64,000 bases of DNA from Pseudomonas sp. JAI120 (GTDB lineage Bacteria > Pseudomonadota > Gammaproteobacteria > Pseudomonadales > Pseudomonadaceae): assembly GCF_014207255.1 (NCBI RefSeq), contig NZ_JACHCZ010000003.1:306803-370802 (forward strand). The letters run 5' to 3'. Below the pieces are notes generated by a model that was not told where the DNA came from, searched no databases, and saw only the letters and a program-made list of their open reading frames with translations. Position numbers and translations under genes: made by a program. Numbering within the stretch: the stretch's first letter is position 1; every line of letters starts with the position of its first letter. Below, in pieces: positions 34,429 to 42,909 of the stretch.

Positions 34429-35523
34429 TTACTTACCCGTCTTGACCTTGGTCCAGCTACGGGTCATTAAACGCTGCACTTTCGGGGGTAGCTCGAAGTT
34501 GACGAATGTCCTGTCGAGAACCGCCTGCGGTGGGTAAACCGCTTCGTCGGTGCGTATCGATTGCTCCATCAGCTTGTCCGCCCCTGGGTTAGGGTTGGCG
34601 TAGCCGACGGTGTCACTGACCTGAGCGATCACCTCAGATTTCAGCAAATAGTTGATGAAGGCGTGGGCTTCCTTGACGTTGGTGGCATCCTTGGGAATCG
34701 CCAGCACGTCAAACCACAGGTTGCCGCCTTCCTTCGGAATTGCGTAGGCGATGTTCACGCCTTTGCCCGCTTCGCTTGCGCGAGCCTTGGCCTGGAACAC
34801 ATCGCCGGAGAACCCGGCGGCCACGCAGATGTTGCCGTTGGCCAGGTCGGAGATGTATTTGGAAGAATGGAAGTAGGTCACGTAGGGCCGCACTTTGAGC
34901 AGCTTTTCTTCAGCCTTCTTGTAGTCGTCCGGGTTGGTGCTGTTAGGGTCCAGGCCCATGTAGTTAAGCACTGCCGGCAGCATTTCGTCCGCCGAGTCCA
35001 TGAACGACACACCGCAGGTGGCCAGCTTCTTCATGTTTTCCGGTTCGAACAACACGGCCCAGGAGTCGATCTTGTCGACGCCCAGCACTTCCTTCACTTT
35101 GTCGACGTTGTAACCGATGCCATTGGTACCCCACAGGTACGGCACGGCGTACTGATTGCCAGGGTCGTTCTTCTCCAGGCGCTTGAGCAACACCGGATCC
35201 AGGTTGGCGTAGTTCGTCAGCAGCGACTTGTCGAGCTTCTGGAACGCACCGGCCTTGATCTGCTTGCCGAGGAAGTGGTTGGACGGCACCACCACGTCAT
35301 AGCCGGTACGCCCGGCCAGTAACTTGCCTTCCAGGGTTTCGTTGGAATCAAACACGTCATACACGGGTTTGATGCCGGTGGCCTTTTCGAAGTTGGCCAG
35401 GGTGTCGGGGCCGATGTAATCCGACCAGTTATAAATATGCACAGTCGGTGCAGCCTGCACGCTGACAGCCAGCGTGATACCTGCACCTACCAGCAAGGCT
35501 TGGCGAAATAAAGAAATTGGCAA
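34429..35523 (-). CDS. spuE: Polyamine ABC transporter substrate-binding protein (SpuE position)
   Basis: Periplasmic PotF/PotD-type receptor of 364 residues with signal peptide (LFRQALLVGAGITLAVSVQA) and mature start APTVHIYNWSDYIGPD. The polyamine-binding pattern includes YNWSDY, VPSNHFLGKQ, YLWGTNGIGY and SKYISDLANGNICVA. It is a paralogue of the upstream receptor gene. By operon position it corresponds to PAO1 SpuE (spermidine), but which receptor prefers putrescine and which spermidine cannot be told without modelling pocket residues. Confidence 0.88.
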   Translation of the reverse strand: MPISLFRQALLVGAGITLAVSVQAAPTVHIYNWSDYIGPDTLANFEKATGIKPVYDVFDSNETLEGKLLAGRTGYDVVVPSNHFLGKQIKAGAFQKLDKSLLTNYANLDPVLLKRLEKNDPGNQYAVPYLWGTNGIGYNVDKVKEVLGVDKIDSWAVLFEPENMKKLATCGVSFMDSADEMLPAVLNYMGLDPNSTNPDDYKKAEEKLLKVRPYVTYFHSSKYISDLANGNICVAAGFSGDVFQAKARASEAGKGVNIAYAIPKEGGNLWFDVLAIPKDATNVKEAHAFINYLLKSEVIAQVSDTVGYANPNPGADKLMEQSIRTDEAVYPPQAVLDRTFVNFELPPKVQRLMTRSWTKVKTGK

Positions 35524-35638
35524 GTGGAGGTCCTCTTAAATAGTTGGGCCTTAAAGTTGTTGCCCGGCAACAAAACCGGCGCGCAACTTACCCTCGATAA
35601 ACCGATCCGGCAAAACTTTCTGTCATTTATTTGTTTCA

Positions 35639-35667
35639 TTAACCACCGCGGGCTGCGCGGTGGTTAA
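35639..35667 (-). terminator. Hairpin between the two receptor genes
   Basis: A perfect 12-bp stem (TTAACCACCGCG / CGCGGTGGTTAA) with a five-base loop lies just after the first receptor gene. No long T-run follows, so it is more likely an mRNA-stabilising element or partial terminator that lets the first receptor be made in excess, a common arrangement in ABC import operons. Confidence 0.7.
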
Positions 35668-35678
35668 CAAAGACCGGT

Positions 35679-36788
35679 TTATTTACCGGACTTGATCTTG
35701 GTCCAGCTGCGTGTCATTTCACGCTGGGTGGCAGCCGGCAAGTCTGCAATGGCGTAGAGCTTGGCTTGCACATCCGCTGGCGGGTAGATGCCCGGGTCAT
35801 TGGTGATGTCTTTGTCGACCAGTGCGGTGGCCTTCTCGTTACCGTTCGGGAAGCGCACGCTGTTGGTGATCGAAGCCATGACTTCCGGCTTGAGCAGGTA
35901 GTTCAAGAACTTATAAGCAGCGTCGACGTTTTCGGCATCTTTAGGGATGGCGACCATGTCGAAGAAGCTACCGGCGCCTTCTTTCGGAATGTCGTAGGCC
36001 ACCTTGACCTTGCCACCGGCTTCAGCCGCGCGGGACTTGGCCTGCTGGATGTCACCCGAGTAACCCACGGCTACGCAGATGTTGCCGTTGGCCAGGTCGG
36101 AGATGTACTTGGACGAGTGGAAGTAGCCGATCGAAGGACGGATTTTCAAGAAGAGCGCTTCGGCCTGCTTGAGGTCTTCTTTCTTCTGGCTGTCGGTTGG
36201 CAGGCCCAGGTAATGCAGCGCGATCGGCAGCATTTCGGTCGGCGAGTCGAGGAAGCTCACGCCGCAGCTCTTGAGCTTGGCGATATTTTCAGGCTTGAGC
36301 AGCACGTCCCACGAATCGATCTTGTCCACGCCCAGCGCGGCCTTGACCTTGTCCGGGTTGTAGCCGATGCCGATCGAACCCCACATGTACGGGAAAGCAT
36401 GCTTGTTGTCCGGGTCGCTGACCGACACGGCTTTAAGCAGGGAGGTGTTCAGGTTGCCGTAGTTGGACAGTTTGGACTTGTCCAGCTCCTGGTAGACACC
36501 GGCCTTGATCTGCTTGGCGAGGAAGTTGTTCGACGGTACGACGATGTCGTAACCGGACTTGCCTGCCAGCAACTTGGCTTCGAGTGTCTCGTTGCTGTCA
36601 AAAACGTCGTACACCACTTTAATGCCCGACTCTTTTTCAAAGTTGGCGATGGTGTCCGGTGCAATGTAGTCGGACCAGTTGTAGACGTGCAGCACTTTAT
36701 CGTCTGCCTGGGCCGCGCCCGCCATTGCGCCCATCAGGGACAAGGCCAGGAGGGTCTTGCCAGCGTTCTTCAAACCTAATGCCTTCAT
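35679..36788 (-). CDS. spuD: Polyamine ABC transporter substrate-binding protein (SpuD position)
   Basis: Periplasmic receptor of 369 residues. Signal peptide (KTLLALSLMGAMAGAAQA), mature start DDKVLHVYNWSDYIAPD, and conserved VPSNNFLAKQ, YMWGSIGIGY, SKYISDLANGNICVAVGYSGD. It is the first receptor after spuC and so matches SpuD (putrescine) of PAO1 by position. The start MKALGLKNAG carries the signal peptide; an upstream in-frame ATG adds an implausible leader. The ~170-bp gap upstream may hold a secondary promoter. Confidence 0.9.
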   Translation of the reverse strand: MKALGLKNAGKTLLALSLMGAMAGAAQADDKVLHVYNWSDYIAPDTIANFEKESGIKVVYDVFDSNETLEAKLLAGKSGYDIVVPSNNFLAKQIKAGVYQELDKSKLSNYGNLNTSLLKAVSVSDPDNKHAFPYMWGSIGIGYNPDKVKAALGVDKIDSWDVLLKPENIAKLKSCGVSFLDSPTEMLPIALHYLGLPTDSQKKEDLKQAEALFLKIRPSIGYFHSSKYISDLANGNICVAVGYSGDIQQAKSRAAEAGGKVKVAYDIPKEGAGSFFDMVAIPKDAENVDAAYKFLNYLLKPEVMASITNSVRFPNGNEKATALVDKDITNDPGIYPPADVQAKLYAIADLPAATQREMTRSWTKIKSGK

Positions 36789-36954
36789 TTGGTGATGCTC
36801 CAATTTTTCTTTTTTGGGCCACGTTCTTTTATGTTCAGCGACCCTTCCAGAGGGCAACAAAACAGGGCGACAGTCTGGCAAGTTCAGGGGCCGGCTTTCA
36901 ACCAAAGCCCCTACATTTATAACTGCCCGGTGCGCTGCGCACTGAGCCTAGCAC

Positions 36955-38319
36955 TTAGCCCTGCAATGCCGCCAAAGTCAGGTCCAGGCAATGACGAGCC
37001 TTGGTCACCAACTCGTCGATTTCAGCCTTGCTGATCACCAGAGGCGGCGAAATGATCATGGTGTCGCCCACGGCACGCATGATCAGGCCATTCTCGAAGC
37101 AGAAGGTTCGGCAGATCATGCCTACGCCCCGGCCCTCGTAACGCTTGCGCGTCGCCTTGTCCTGAACCAGCTCAATTGCACCGAGCATGCCGACACCGCG
37201 CACTTCCCCCACCAACGGGTGATCCGCCAGCTCCCTCAGACGTTTCTGCAAATACGGTGCCGTTTCGTCGTGGACGCGGTTAACGATTTTTTCATCGCGC
37301 ATGATGCGGATGTTTTCCAGGGCCACTGCCGCAGCCACCGGGTGGCCGGAGTAGGTGAAGCCGTGGTTGAAATCACCGCCTTCGTTGAGCACGGCCACCA
37401 CGTCGTCGCGCACGATCAGGCCGCCCATGGGGATGTAACCGGAGGTCAGGCCCTTGGCGATGGTCATCATGTGGGGCTTGAGGTCGTAGAAATCGCTACC
37501 GAACCACTCACCGGTACGGCCGAAACCGCAGATCACTTCGTCGGCAACAAACAGGATGTCGTACTTGGCGAGGATTTCCTTGATGCGCGGCCAGTAGCTG
37601 TCTGGCGGCACGATCACGCCACCGGCGCCCTGGATCGGCTCGGCAATAAAGGCACCGACGTTGTCCACGCCCAGTTCCAGGATCTTCTCTTCCAGCTGGT
37701 TGGCGGCCCAGATCCCGAACTCTTCGGGGCTCATGTCGCCGCCTTCGCCGAACCAGTACGGCTGGGCAATATGGACGATGCCAGGGATCGGCAAGTCGCC
37801 CTGTTCGTGCATATAGGTCATGCCGCCCAGGCTGGCGCCAGCCACGGTGGAGCCGTGGTAGCCATTCTTGCGGCTGATGATGGTTTTCTTGTTCGGCTGG
37901 CCCTTGATCGCCCAATAGTGGCGGACCATACGCAACATGGTGTCGTTGCCTTCGGAGCCGGAACCGGTGAAGAACACGTGGTTCATGCCGGCAGGCGCGA
38001 TGTCGGAAATCGCCTTGGCCAACTCCAGTACAGGTGGGTGAGCGGTCTGGAAGAACAGGTTGTAGTACGGCAGTTCTTTCATTTGCTTGGCGGCGGCGTC
38101 GGCCAGTTCATCGCGACCGTAACCGATCGCCACGCACCACAGGCCGGCCATGCCGTCGAGGATCTTGTTGCCTTCGCTGTCCCACAGGTAAACGCCGTGG
38201 GCTTTGGTGATGATCCGTGGGCCTTTCTCTTTCAATTGCTTGAAGTCGCTGAACGGCGCCAGGTGGTGATCACTGCTCAAGGCTTGCCATTCACGGGTTT
38301 GCGGGTTGTTGCTGGACAT
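36955..38319 (-). CDS. spuC: Polyamine:pyruvate aminotransferase SpuC
   Basis: Class III PLP-dependent aminotransferase of 454 residues that transfers the amino group of putrescine, cadaverine or spermidine to pyruvate. The PLP contacts appear as FTGSGSEGNDTML, DEVICGFGRTGEW and the Schiff-base lysine in MTIAKGLTSGYIPMG. It sits between spuI and the transporter genes, which supports polyamine catabolism over other omega-amino acid substrates. Confidence 0.95.
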   Translation of the reverse strand: MSSNNPQTREWQALSSDHHLAPFSDFKQLKEKGPRIITKAHGVYLWDSEGNKILDGMAGLWCVAIGYGRDELADAAAKQMKELPYYNLFFQTAHPPVLELAKAISDIAPAGMNHVFFTGSGSEGNDTMLRMVRHYWAIKGQPNKKTIISRKNGYHGSTVAGASLGGMTYMHEQGDLPIPGIVHIAQPYWFGEGGDMSPEEFGIWAANQLEEKILELGVDNVGAFIAEPIQGAGGVIVPPDSYWPRIKEILAKYDILFVADEVICGFGRTGEWFGSDFYDLKPHMMTIAKGLTSGYIPMGGLIVRDDVVAVLNEGGDFNHGFTYSGHPVAAAVALENIRIMRDEKIVNRVHDETAPYLQKRLRELADHPLVGEVRGVGMLGAIELVQDKATRKRYEGRGVGMICRTFCFENGLIMRAVGDTMIISPPLVISKAEIDELVTKARHCLDLTLAALQG

Positions 38320-38377
38320 ACCAATCTCCTAGACTTTTCAGTGAAGGGCGCACAGGTTTCCCCGTGCGCCCGGCGCA

Positions 38378-39736
38378 TCAGACGGCGAAGAGCAGGAATT
38401 CCCGCTCCCACGAACTGATCACGCGCTTGAAGTTTTCATGCTCGGCCCGCTTGACCGCGACGTAGCCTGTGATGAATTTCTGACCCAGGTATTTCTCGAT
38501 GGTCTTGCTGTTTTCCATACGCTCCAGGGCGTCTTCGATGGTCAACGGCAGGCGCAGGTTGCGGCGCTCGTAACCACGCCCCACCACCGGGGCGCTCGGG
38601 TTATGGCCTTCGACCATACCGATGTAGCCACACAGCAGGCTGGCGGCAATCGCCAGGTACGGGTTGGCGTCGGCGCCCGGCAGGCGGTTTTCCACGCGAC
38701 GGTTCTGCGGGCCGGCATCCGGGACGCGCAGGCCGACGGTGCGGTTTTCTTCGCCCCACTCCACGTTCACCGGCGCCGAGGTGTCGGGCAGGAAGCGACG
38801 GAACGAGTTCACGTTGGGAGCAAACAGCGGCAGCAATTCAGGGATGAACTTCTGCAGGCCGCCAATGTGGTTGAGGAACAGTTGGCTCATGGTCCCGTCT
38901 TCGTTAGAGAAGACGTTCTTGCCGGTGGCGATGTCGATGATGCTCTGGTGCAGGTGCATCGCGCTGCCGGGCTCGCCGGTCATCGGCTTGGCCATGAAGG
39001 TGGCCGCCACGTCGTGCTTGAGCGCGGCTTCACGCATGGTGCGCTTGAACACCAGGATCTGGTCGGCCAGGGACAAGGCATCACCGTGACGGAAGTTGAT
39101 TTCCATCTGCGCCGTGCCGTCTTCGTGGATCAGGGTGTCGAGGTCCAGCTCCTGCAGCTCGCACCAGTCATAGACGTCTTCGAACAACGGGTCGAATTCG
39201 TTGGCTGCTTCTATAGAGAAGGACTGGCGGCCGGTCTCCGGACGCCCGGAACGACCGATCGGCGGTTGCAGCGGGAAGTCAGGGTCTTCGCAGCGTTTGG
39301 TCAGGTAGAACTCCATCTCAGGCGCCACGATGGGCTGCCAGCCTTTGTCGGCGTAGAGCTTGAGGACTTTCTTGAGTACGTTGCGCGGCGACAGCTCGAT
39401 CGGGTTGCCTTGCTTGTCGTAGGTGTCGTGGATCACCTGGGCGGTCGGCTCGATGGCCCAGGGCACCAGGAACACCGCGTTCTGGTCGGGGCGGCAGATC
39501 ATGTCGATGTCCGCCGGGTCGAGCAATTCGTAATAGATGTCGTCTTCGACATAGTCGCCGGTCACGGTCTGCAACAGAACGCTCTCGGGCAGGCGCATGC
39601 CTTTTTCGGCGATGAACTTGTTGGTCGGCGAGATCTTGCCCCGGGTGATACCGGTCAGGTCGCCAATCATGCATTCGACTTCTGTGATCTTGTGGTCTTT
39701 CAACCAATCGGTGAGCTGGTCGAGGTTGTTACTCAT
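38378..39736 (-). CDS. spuI: Gamma-glutamylpolyamine synthetase SpuI (glutamine synthetase family)
   Basis: Ligase of 452 residues joining glutamate to a polyamine amine, the first step of the gamma-glutamyl pathway. Glutamine-synthetase motifs include the metal-binding EMEFYL, NFRHGDALSLADQ, MAKPMTGEPGSAMHLHQS and the late NRRVENRLPGADANPYLA. It lacks the adenylylation-type C-terminal features of GlnA. The start MSNNLDQLTDW fits PuuA-like proteins; more upstream codons cover non-coding DNA. First gene of the minus-strand spu operon, divergent from the paralogue spuB. Confidence 0.93.
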   Translation of the reverse strand: MSNNLDQLTDWLKDHKITEVECMIGDLTGITRGKISPTNKFIAEKGMRLPESVLLQTVTGDYVEDDIYYELLDPADIDMICRPDQNAVFLVPWAIEPTAQVIHDTYDKQGNPIELSPRNVLKKVLKLYADKGWQPIVAPEMEFYLTKRCEDPDFPLQPPIGRSGRPETGRQSFSIEAANEFDPLFEDVYDWCELQELDLDTLIHEDGTAQMEINFRHGDALSLADQILVFKRTMREAALKHDVAATFMAKPMTGEPGSAMHLHQSIIDIATGKNVFSNEDGTMSQLFLNHIGGLQKFIPELLPLFAPNVNSFRRFLPDTSAPVNVEWGEENRTVGLRVPDAGPQNRRVENRLPGADANPYLAIAASLLCGYIGMVEGHNPSAPVVGRGYERRNLRLPLTIEDALERMENSKTIEKYLGQKFITGYVAVKRAEHENFKRVISSWEREFLLFAV

Positions 39737-40333
39737 AAATGCCTCTGGGCTGGGTTTCCTGGCATCCATTAAAGGCCAGGCGTTGGTTGACGCAGCATCC
39801 GCGTCGTTTTTTCGTTCAGGGTAGGAGCTTACCTGCCATTTGCTGCAGCGTTGCATTCCTCAAGCCAAAGTCGTGCAGAATCATGAGCGGCCGCGCAGAA
39901 GAGAGCCGGTCAGTGGCAGTCGAAATGGCAAAGAGGAGAGCGGATGGGCCGTCAAGAATATTGGCCGGTGCGTGGGCATTCACGCGGGACGAACGGACTG
40001 CGGACAAAGCCTGGCTGAAGCAGGCTGAGACGCCGAGTGGCGGCAGGCGAGACATGAAGCACCCCGGTATTATTGCTGTTATGGGTTTGAATCGAGCTTA
40101 GCCTTGTTCATTTTTTTACACAACACCCCCGTAAAAAATACAACACGGCCCGCTCAAGCCTGCGAGTCCCAAGCCCGTCAACCCGAAAAAAACGCCCCAA
40201 AAAGCCCCAAAAATGCCGTCACGGCGCTTTTTTAGGGCAAAAAAGGCCTCGCTTGACTTCGGCATGCCGTTCGGGTTGACTGAAACCAGAAAAGATCAAT
40301 GATTGATATTTTTAACAACAAAGGTGTTGCATC
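39737..40333. other. Divergent regulatory region between spuI and spuB (597 bp)
   Basis: No convincing gene is seen here. Two open frames (39739-40101 plus strand, 39816-40055 minus strand) have unconvincing composition and no clear start site. The right third holds A-tracts, a hairpin at 40204-40238 and a palindrome at 40295-40307. The glutamine amidotransferase gene spuA, which precedes spuB in PAO1, is absent. The length and structure suggest promoters and operators for polyamine control of both glutamylpolyamine synthetases. Confidence 0.6.
40204..40238. terminator. Terminator-like hairpin in the spuB leader region
   Basis: GCCCCAAAAATGCCG pairs with CGGCGCTTTTTTAGGGC around TCA, 95 bp before the spuB ATG. 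The stem runs through A/T tracts, so it could act as a terminator or attenuator, or stop stray transcripts between the divergent genes. Confidence 0.5.
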
Positions 40334-41710
40334 ATGTCGGTACCCCCGCGTGCCGTTCAGCTTAACGAAGCGAACGCGTTCCTTAAGGATCATCCTGAGG
40401 TTCTGTACGTAGACCTTCTAATTGCGGATATGAATGGTGTGGTGCGCGGTAAGCGCATCGAACGCACCAGCCTCCACAAGGTTTACGAGAAGGGCATTAA
40501 CCTGCCTGCCTCTTTATTTGCCCTGGATATCAATGGCTCGACGGTGGAAAGCACCGGCCTGGGCCTGGACATCGGTGATGCTGACCGAATCTGTTATCCG
40601 ATCCCTGACACCCTGTGCAATGAACCTTGGCAAAAGCGCCCTACCGCGCAACTGCTGATGACCATGCACGAACTTGAAGGTGAACCTTTCTTCGCCGATC
40701 CGCGCGAAGTGCTCCGCCAAGTTGTAAGCAAGTTTGACGACCTCGGTCTGACCATCTGCGCCGCCTTCGAGCTTGAGTTCTACCTGATCGACCAGGAGAA
40801 CGTGAACGGCCGCCCACAACCGCCCCGCTCGCCGATCTCCGGCAAACGCCCGCACTCGACACAGGTCTACCTGATCGACGACCTCGACGAATACGTCGAC
40901 TGCCTCCAGGACATCCTGGAAGGTGCCAAAGAGCAAGGCATCCCGGCCGACGCCATCGTCAAGGAAAGTGCCCCGGCGCAGTTCGAAGTGAACCTGCACC
41001 ACGTGGCCGACCCAATCAAGGCCTGCGACTACGCAGTACTGCTCAAGCGCCTGATCAAGAACATCGCCTACGACCATGAGATGGATACCACCTTCATGGC
41101 CAAGCCTTACCCAGGCCAGGCAGGTAACGGTTTGCACGTACACATCTCGATCCTGGACAAGGACGGCAAGAACATCTTTGCCAGCGAGGATCCCGAGCAG
41201 AACGCCGCATTGCGTCACGCGATCGGCGGTGTGCTCGAGACCCTACCCGCCCAAATGGCGTTCCTGTGCCCTAACGTCAACTCCTACCGTCGTTTCGGCG
41301 CACAGTTCTACGTGCCGAACTCGCCGTGCTGGGGCCTGGACAACCGCACCGTGGCGATTCGCGTACCGACCGGCTCGTCCGACGCCGTACGGATCGAACA
41401 CCGTGTGGCCGGTGCCGACGCCAACCCTTACCTGCTGATGGCTTCGGTCCTGGCAGGCGTGCACCACGGTCTGACCAACAAGATCGAACCGGGCGCACCC
41501 GTGGAAGGCAACAGCTACGAGCAGAACGAACAGAGCCTGCCGAACAACCTGCGCGATGCCCTGCGCGAGTTGGACGACAGCGAGGTGATGGCCAAGTACA
41601 TCGATCCTAAATACATCGATATCTTCGTCGCCTGTAAGGAAAGTGAGCTGGAGGAGTTCGAACACTCCATCTCCGACCTTGAGTACAACTGGTACCTGCA
41701 TACCGTGTAA
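40334..41710 (+). CDS. spuB: Gamma-glutamylpolyamine synthetase SpuB (glutamine synthetase family)
   Basis: 458-residue ligase, paralogue of SpuI, that glutamylates polyamines for catabolism. Motifs include FELEFYLI, QFEVNLHHVADP, MAKPYPGQAGNGLHVHIS and AIRVPTGSSDAVRIEHRVAGADANPY. An AAAGG site lies 5' of the ATG. It is monocistronic: a strong terminator follows 15 bp after the stop. Two PuuA-like enzymes with different diamine or monoamine preference are typical of pseudomonads. Confidence 0.93.
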   Translation: MSVPPRAVQLNEANAFLKDHPEVLYVDLLIADMNGVVRGKRIERTSLHKVYEKGINLPASLFALDINGSTVESTGLGLDIGDADRICYPIPDTLCNEPWQKRPTAQLLMTMHELEGEPFFADPREVLRQVVSKFDDLGLTICAAFELEFYLIDQENVNGRPQPPRSPISGKRPHSTQVYLIDDLDEYVDCLQDILEGAKEQGIPADAIVKESAPAQFEVNLHHVADPIKACDYAVLLKRLIKNIAYDHEMDTTFMAKPYPGQAGNGLHVHISILDKDGKNIFASEDPEQNAALRHAIGGVLETLPAQMAFLCPNVNSYRRFGAQFYVPNSPCWGLDNRTVAIRVPTGSSDAVRIEHRVAGADANPYLLMASVLAGVHHGLTNKIEPGAPVEGNSYEQNEQSLPNNLRDALRELDDSEVMAKYIDPKYIDIFVACKESELEEFEHSISDLEYNWYLHTV

Positions 41711-41725
41711 GCGGTTGCTGCATTG

Positions 41726-41763
41726 AAAAAACGCTGCGGGCCTTTGGCCTGTGGCGTTTTTTT
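41726..41763 (+). terminator. Intrinsic terminator of spuB
   Basis: A-tract, stem CGCTGCGGGCC, loop TTT, stem GGCCTGTGGCG, then seven Ts. A standard Rho-independent terminator. Confidence 0.93.
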
Positions 41764-41794
41764 ATGGGTTTCTTCCGGTAGATCGAGTTGGCCT

Positions 41795-41856
41795 CATCGG
41801 GGGCAAGCCCCCTCCCACATTTGAATGTATTCACAGATCAAAGTGTGGGAGGGGTC
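41795..41856. repeat. REPIN, truncated on the right, left flank of the TetR gene
   Basis: Begins CATCGGGGGCAAGCCCCCTC and shares the spacer TTGAATGT-TTCACAGATCA with the element at 42565-42647, in the same orientation. The right REP unit breaks off after GTGTGGGAGGGG. Confidence 0.85.
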
Positions 41857-41913
41857 TGGAAGACAACACTCCTTCCTGCTCATACAATGCCCGCTGCCTT
41901 GTAGGAGACTTCC

Positions 41914-42543
41914 ATGCCCACCCGCCCCGCTGCCCCTCGCAAACCCCGTGCCCGCAGCCAGGCGCGGATCGACGCGATTCTCGATGCCGCCCGCACCTTG
42001 CTGGCCGCCGAAGGCGTGGCGAGTTTGTCGATCTACAGCGTGGCCGAGCGCGCGCAGATTCCGCCGTCGTCGGTGTATCACTTTTTCGCCGGTGTGCCGG
42101 CGCTGCTGGAGGCGTTGACGGCGGATGTGCATGCCGCATTTCGTGCGGCCATCCAGGCGCCCATCGACCACGATTCACTCAAGCATTGGCGCGATCTGTC
42201 CTACATCGTCGAACAACGCATGCTCACCATCTACGATCAGGACGCCGCCGCGCGCCAGTTGATCCTGGCGCAGCATGGCCTCACCGAAGTGACCCAGGCC
42301 GACCGCCAGCATGATCTGGAACTGGGCGATCTGATGTTCAAGGTGTTCAACCGCCATTTCGAAGTGCCGACACTGCCCAGCGATGTGGATGTGTTCGCCC
42401 TGGCGCTGGAGCTGACCGACCGCGTGTATGCGCGCTCGGTGCATCAGCATGGGCTGATCACGCCGCGTATGGCGGAGGAAGGGATGCGGGTTTTTGATGC
42501 GTACGTGGGGCTGTATTTGCCAGCGTATCTGCCTAAGCGCTGA
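41914..42543 (+). CDS. TetR/AcrR-family transcriptional regulator
   Basis: 209-residue repressor-type protein. The N-terminal helix-turn-helix spans residues ~17-62 (ILDAARTLLAAEG...AERAQIPPSSVYHFF). The helical C-terminal domain has no recognisable ligand signature. It is not divergent from an obvious target and is separated from spuB and ssuF by REPINs, so its regulon is unknown. A TAGGAGA site precedes the ATG. Confidence 0.86.
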   Translation: MPTRPAAPRKPRARSQARIDAILDAARTLLAAEGVASLSIYSVAERAQIPPSSVYHFFAGVPALLEALTADVHAAFRAAIQAPIDHDSLKHWRDLSYIVEQRMLTIYDQDAAARQLILAQHGLTEVTQADRQHDLELGDLMFKVFNRHFEVPTLPSDVDVFALALELTDRVYARSVHQHGLITPRMAEEGMRVFDAYVGLYLPAYLPKR

Positions 42544-42564
42544 ATCCTGGGTTGGCTGGGCCGG

Positions 42565-42647
42565 CCGTCATCGGGGGCAAGCCCCCTGCCACATTTTGAA
42601 TGTGTTCACAGATCAATATGTGGGAGGGGGCTTGCCCCCGATGACGG
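42565..42647. repeat. Complete REPIN, right flank of the TetR gene
   Basis: Outer arms CCGTCATCGGGGGCAAGCCC and GGGCTTGCCCCCGATGACGG are fully inverted. The spacer matches that of 41795-41856. It separates convergent tetR-type and ssuF genes. Confidence 0.9.
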
Positions 42648-42665
42648 CCTCAAGAGCGACGTAAA

Positions 42666-42881
42666 TCACAACTTGGCGATCGACACCTCAGTCGACTTCA
42701 CGAAGGCAATCACTTCACTGCCGATCACCAGCTCCAGCTCTTTGACCGAGCGGGTGGTGATCACGGAAGTGACGATACCGGACGCGGTCTGCACGTCGAT
42801 TTCCGACAGCACATCGCCGACTACGATTTCCTTGATGGTGCCTTTGAACTGGTTACGCACGTTGATGGCTTTAATAGTCAT
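42666..42881 (-). CDS. ssuF: SsuF, molbindin-like TOBE protein
   Basis: 71-residue single TOBE/Mop domain (MTIKAINVRNQFKGTIKEIV, SEIDVQTASGIVTSVIT). It is the last gene of the ssuEADCBF operon, as first described in Pseudomonas putida, where it is needed for growth on sulfonates. Small molbindins bind oxyanions such as molybdate; the ligand in sulfonate use is unknown. The start is set by the domain N-terminus and lies 28 bp after ssuB. Confidence 0.92.
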   Translation of the reverse strand: MTIKAINVRNQFKGTIKEIVVGDVLSEIDVQTASGIVTSVITTRSVKELELVIGSEVIAFVKSTEVSIAKL

Positions 42882-42909
42882 GGTGTTCTTCCTTCTCGGG
42901 ACAAGTGAG

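Noticed and set aside
39739..40101. 120-codon plus-strand frame in the spuI-spuB gap
   Set aside because: No ribosome site at a useful distance, Arg/Ala/Ser-rich shadow-like composition, and it starts at the spuI start region.
40295..40307. ATCAA-TGA-TTGAT read as an Anr/Fnr box
   Set aside because: Anr/Fnr sites are TTGAT-N4-ATCAA; here the half-sites are in the opposite order with three bases between.
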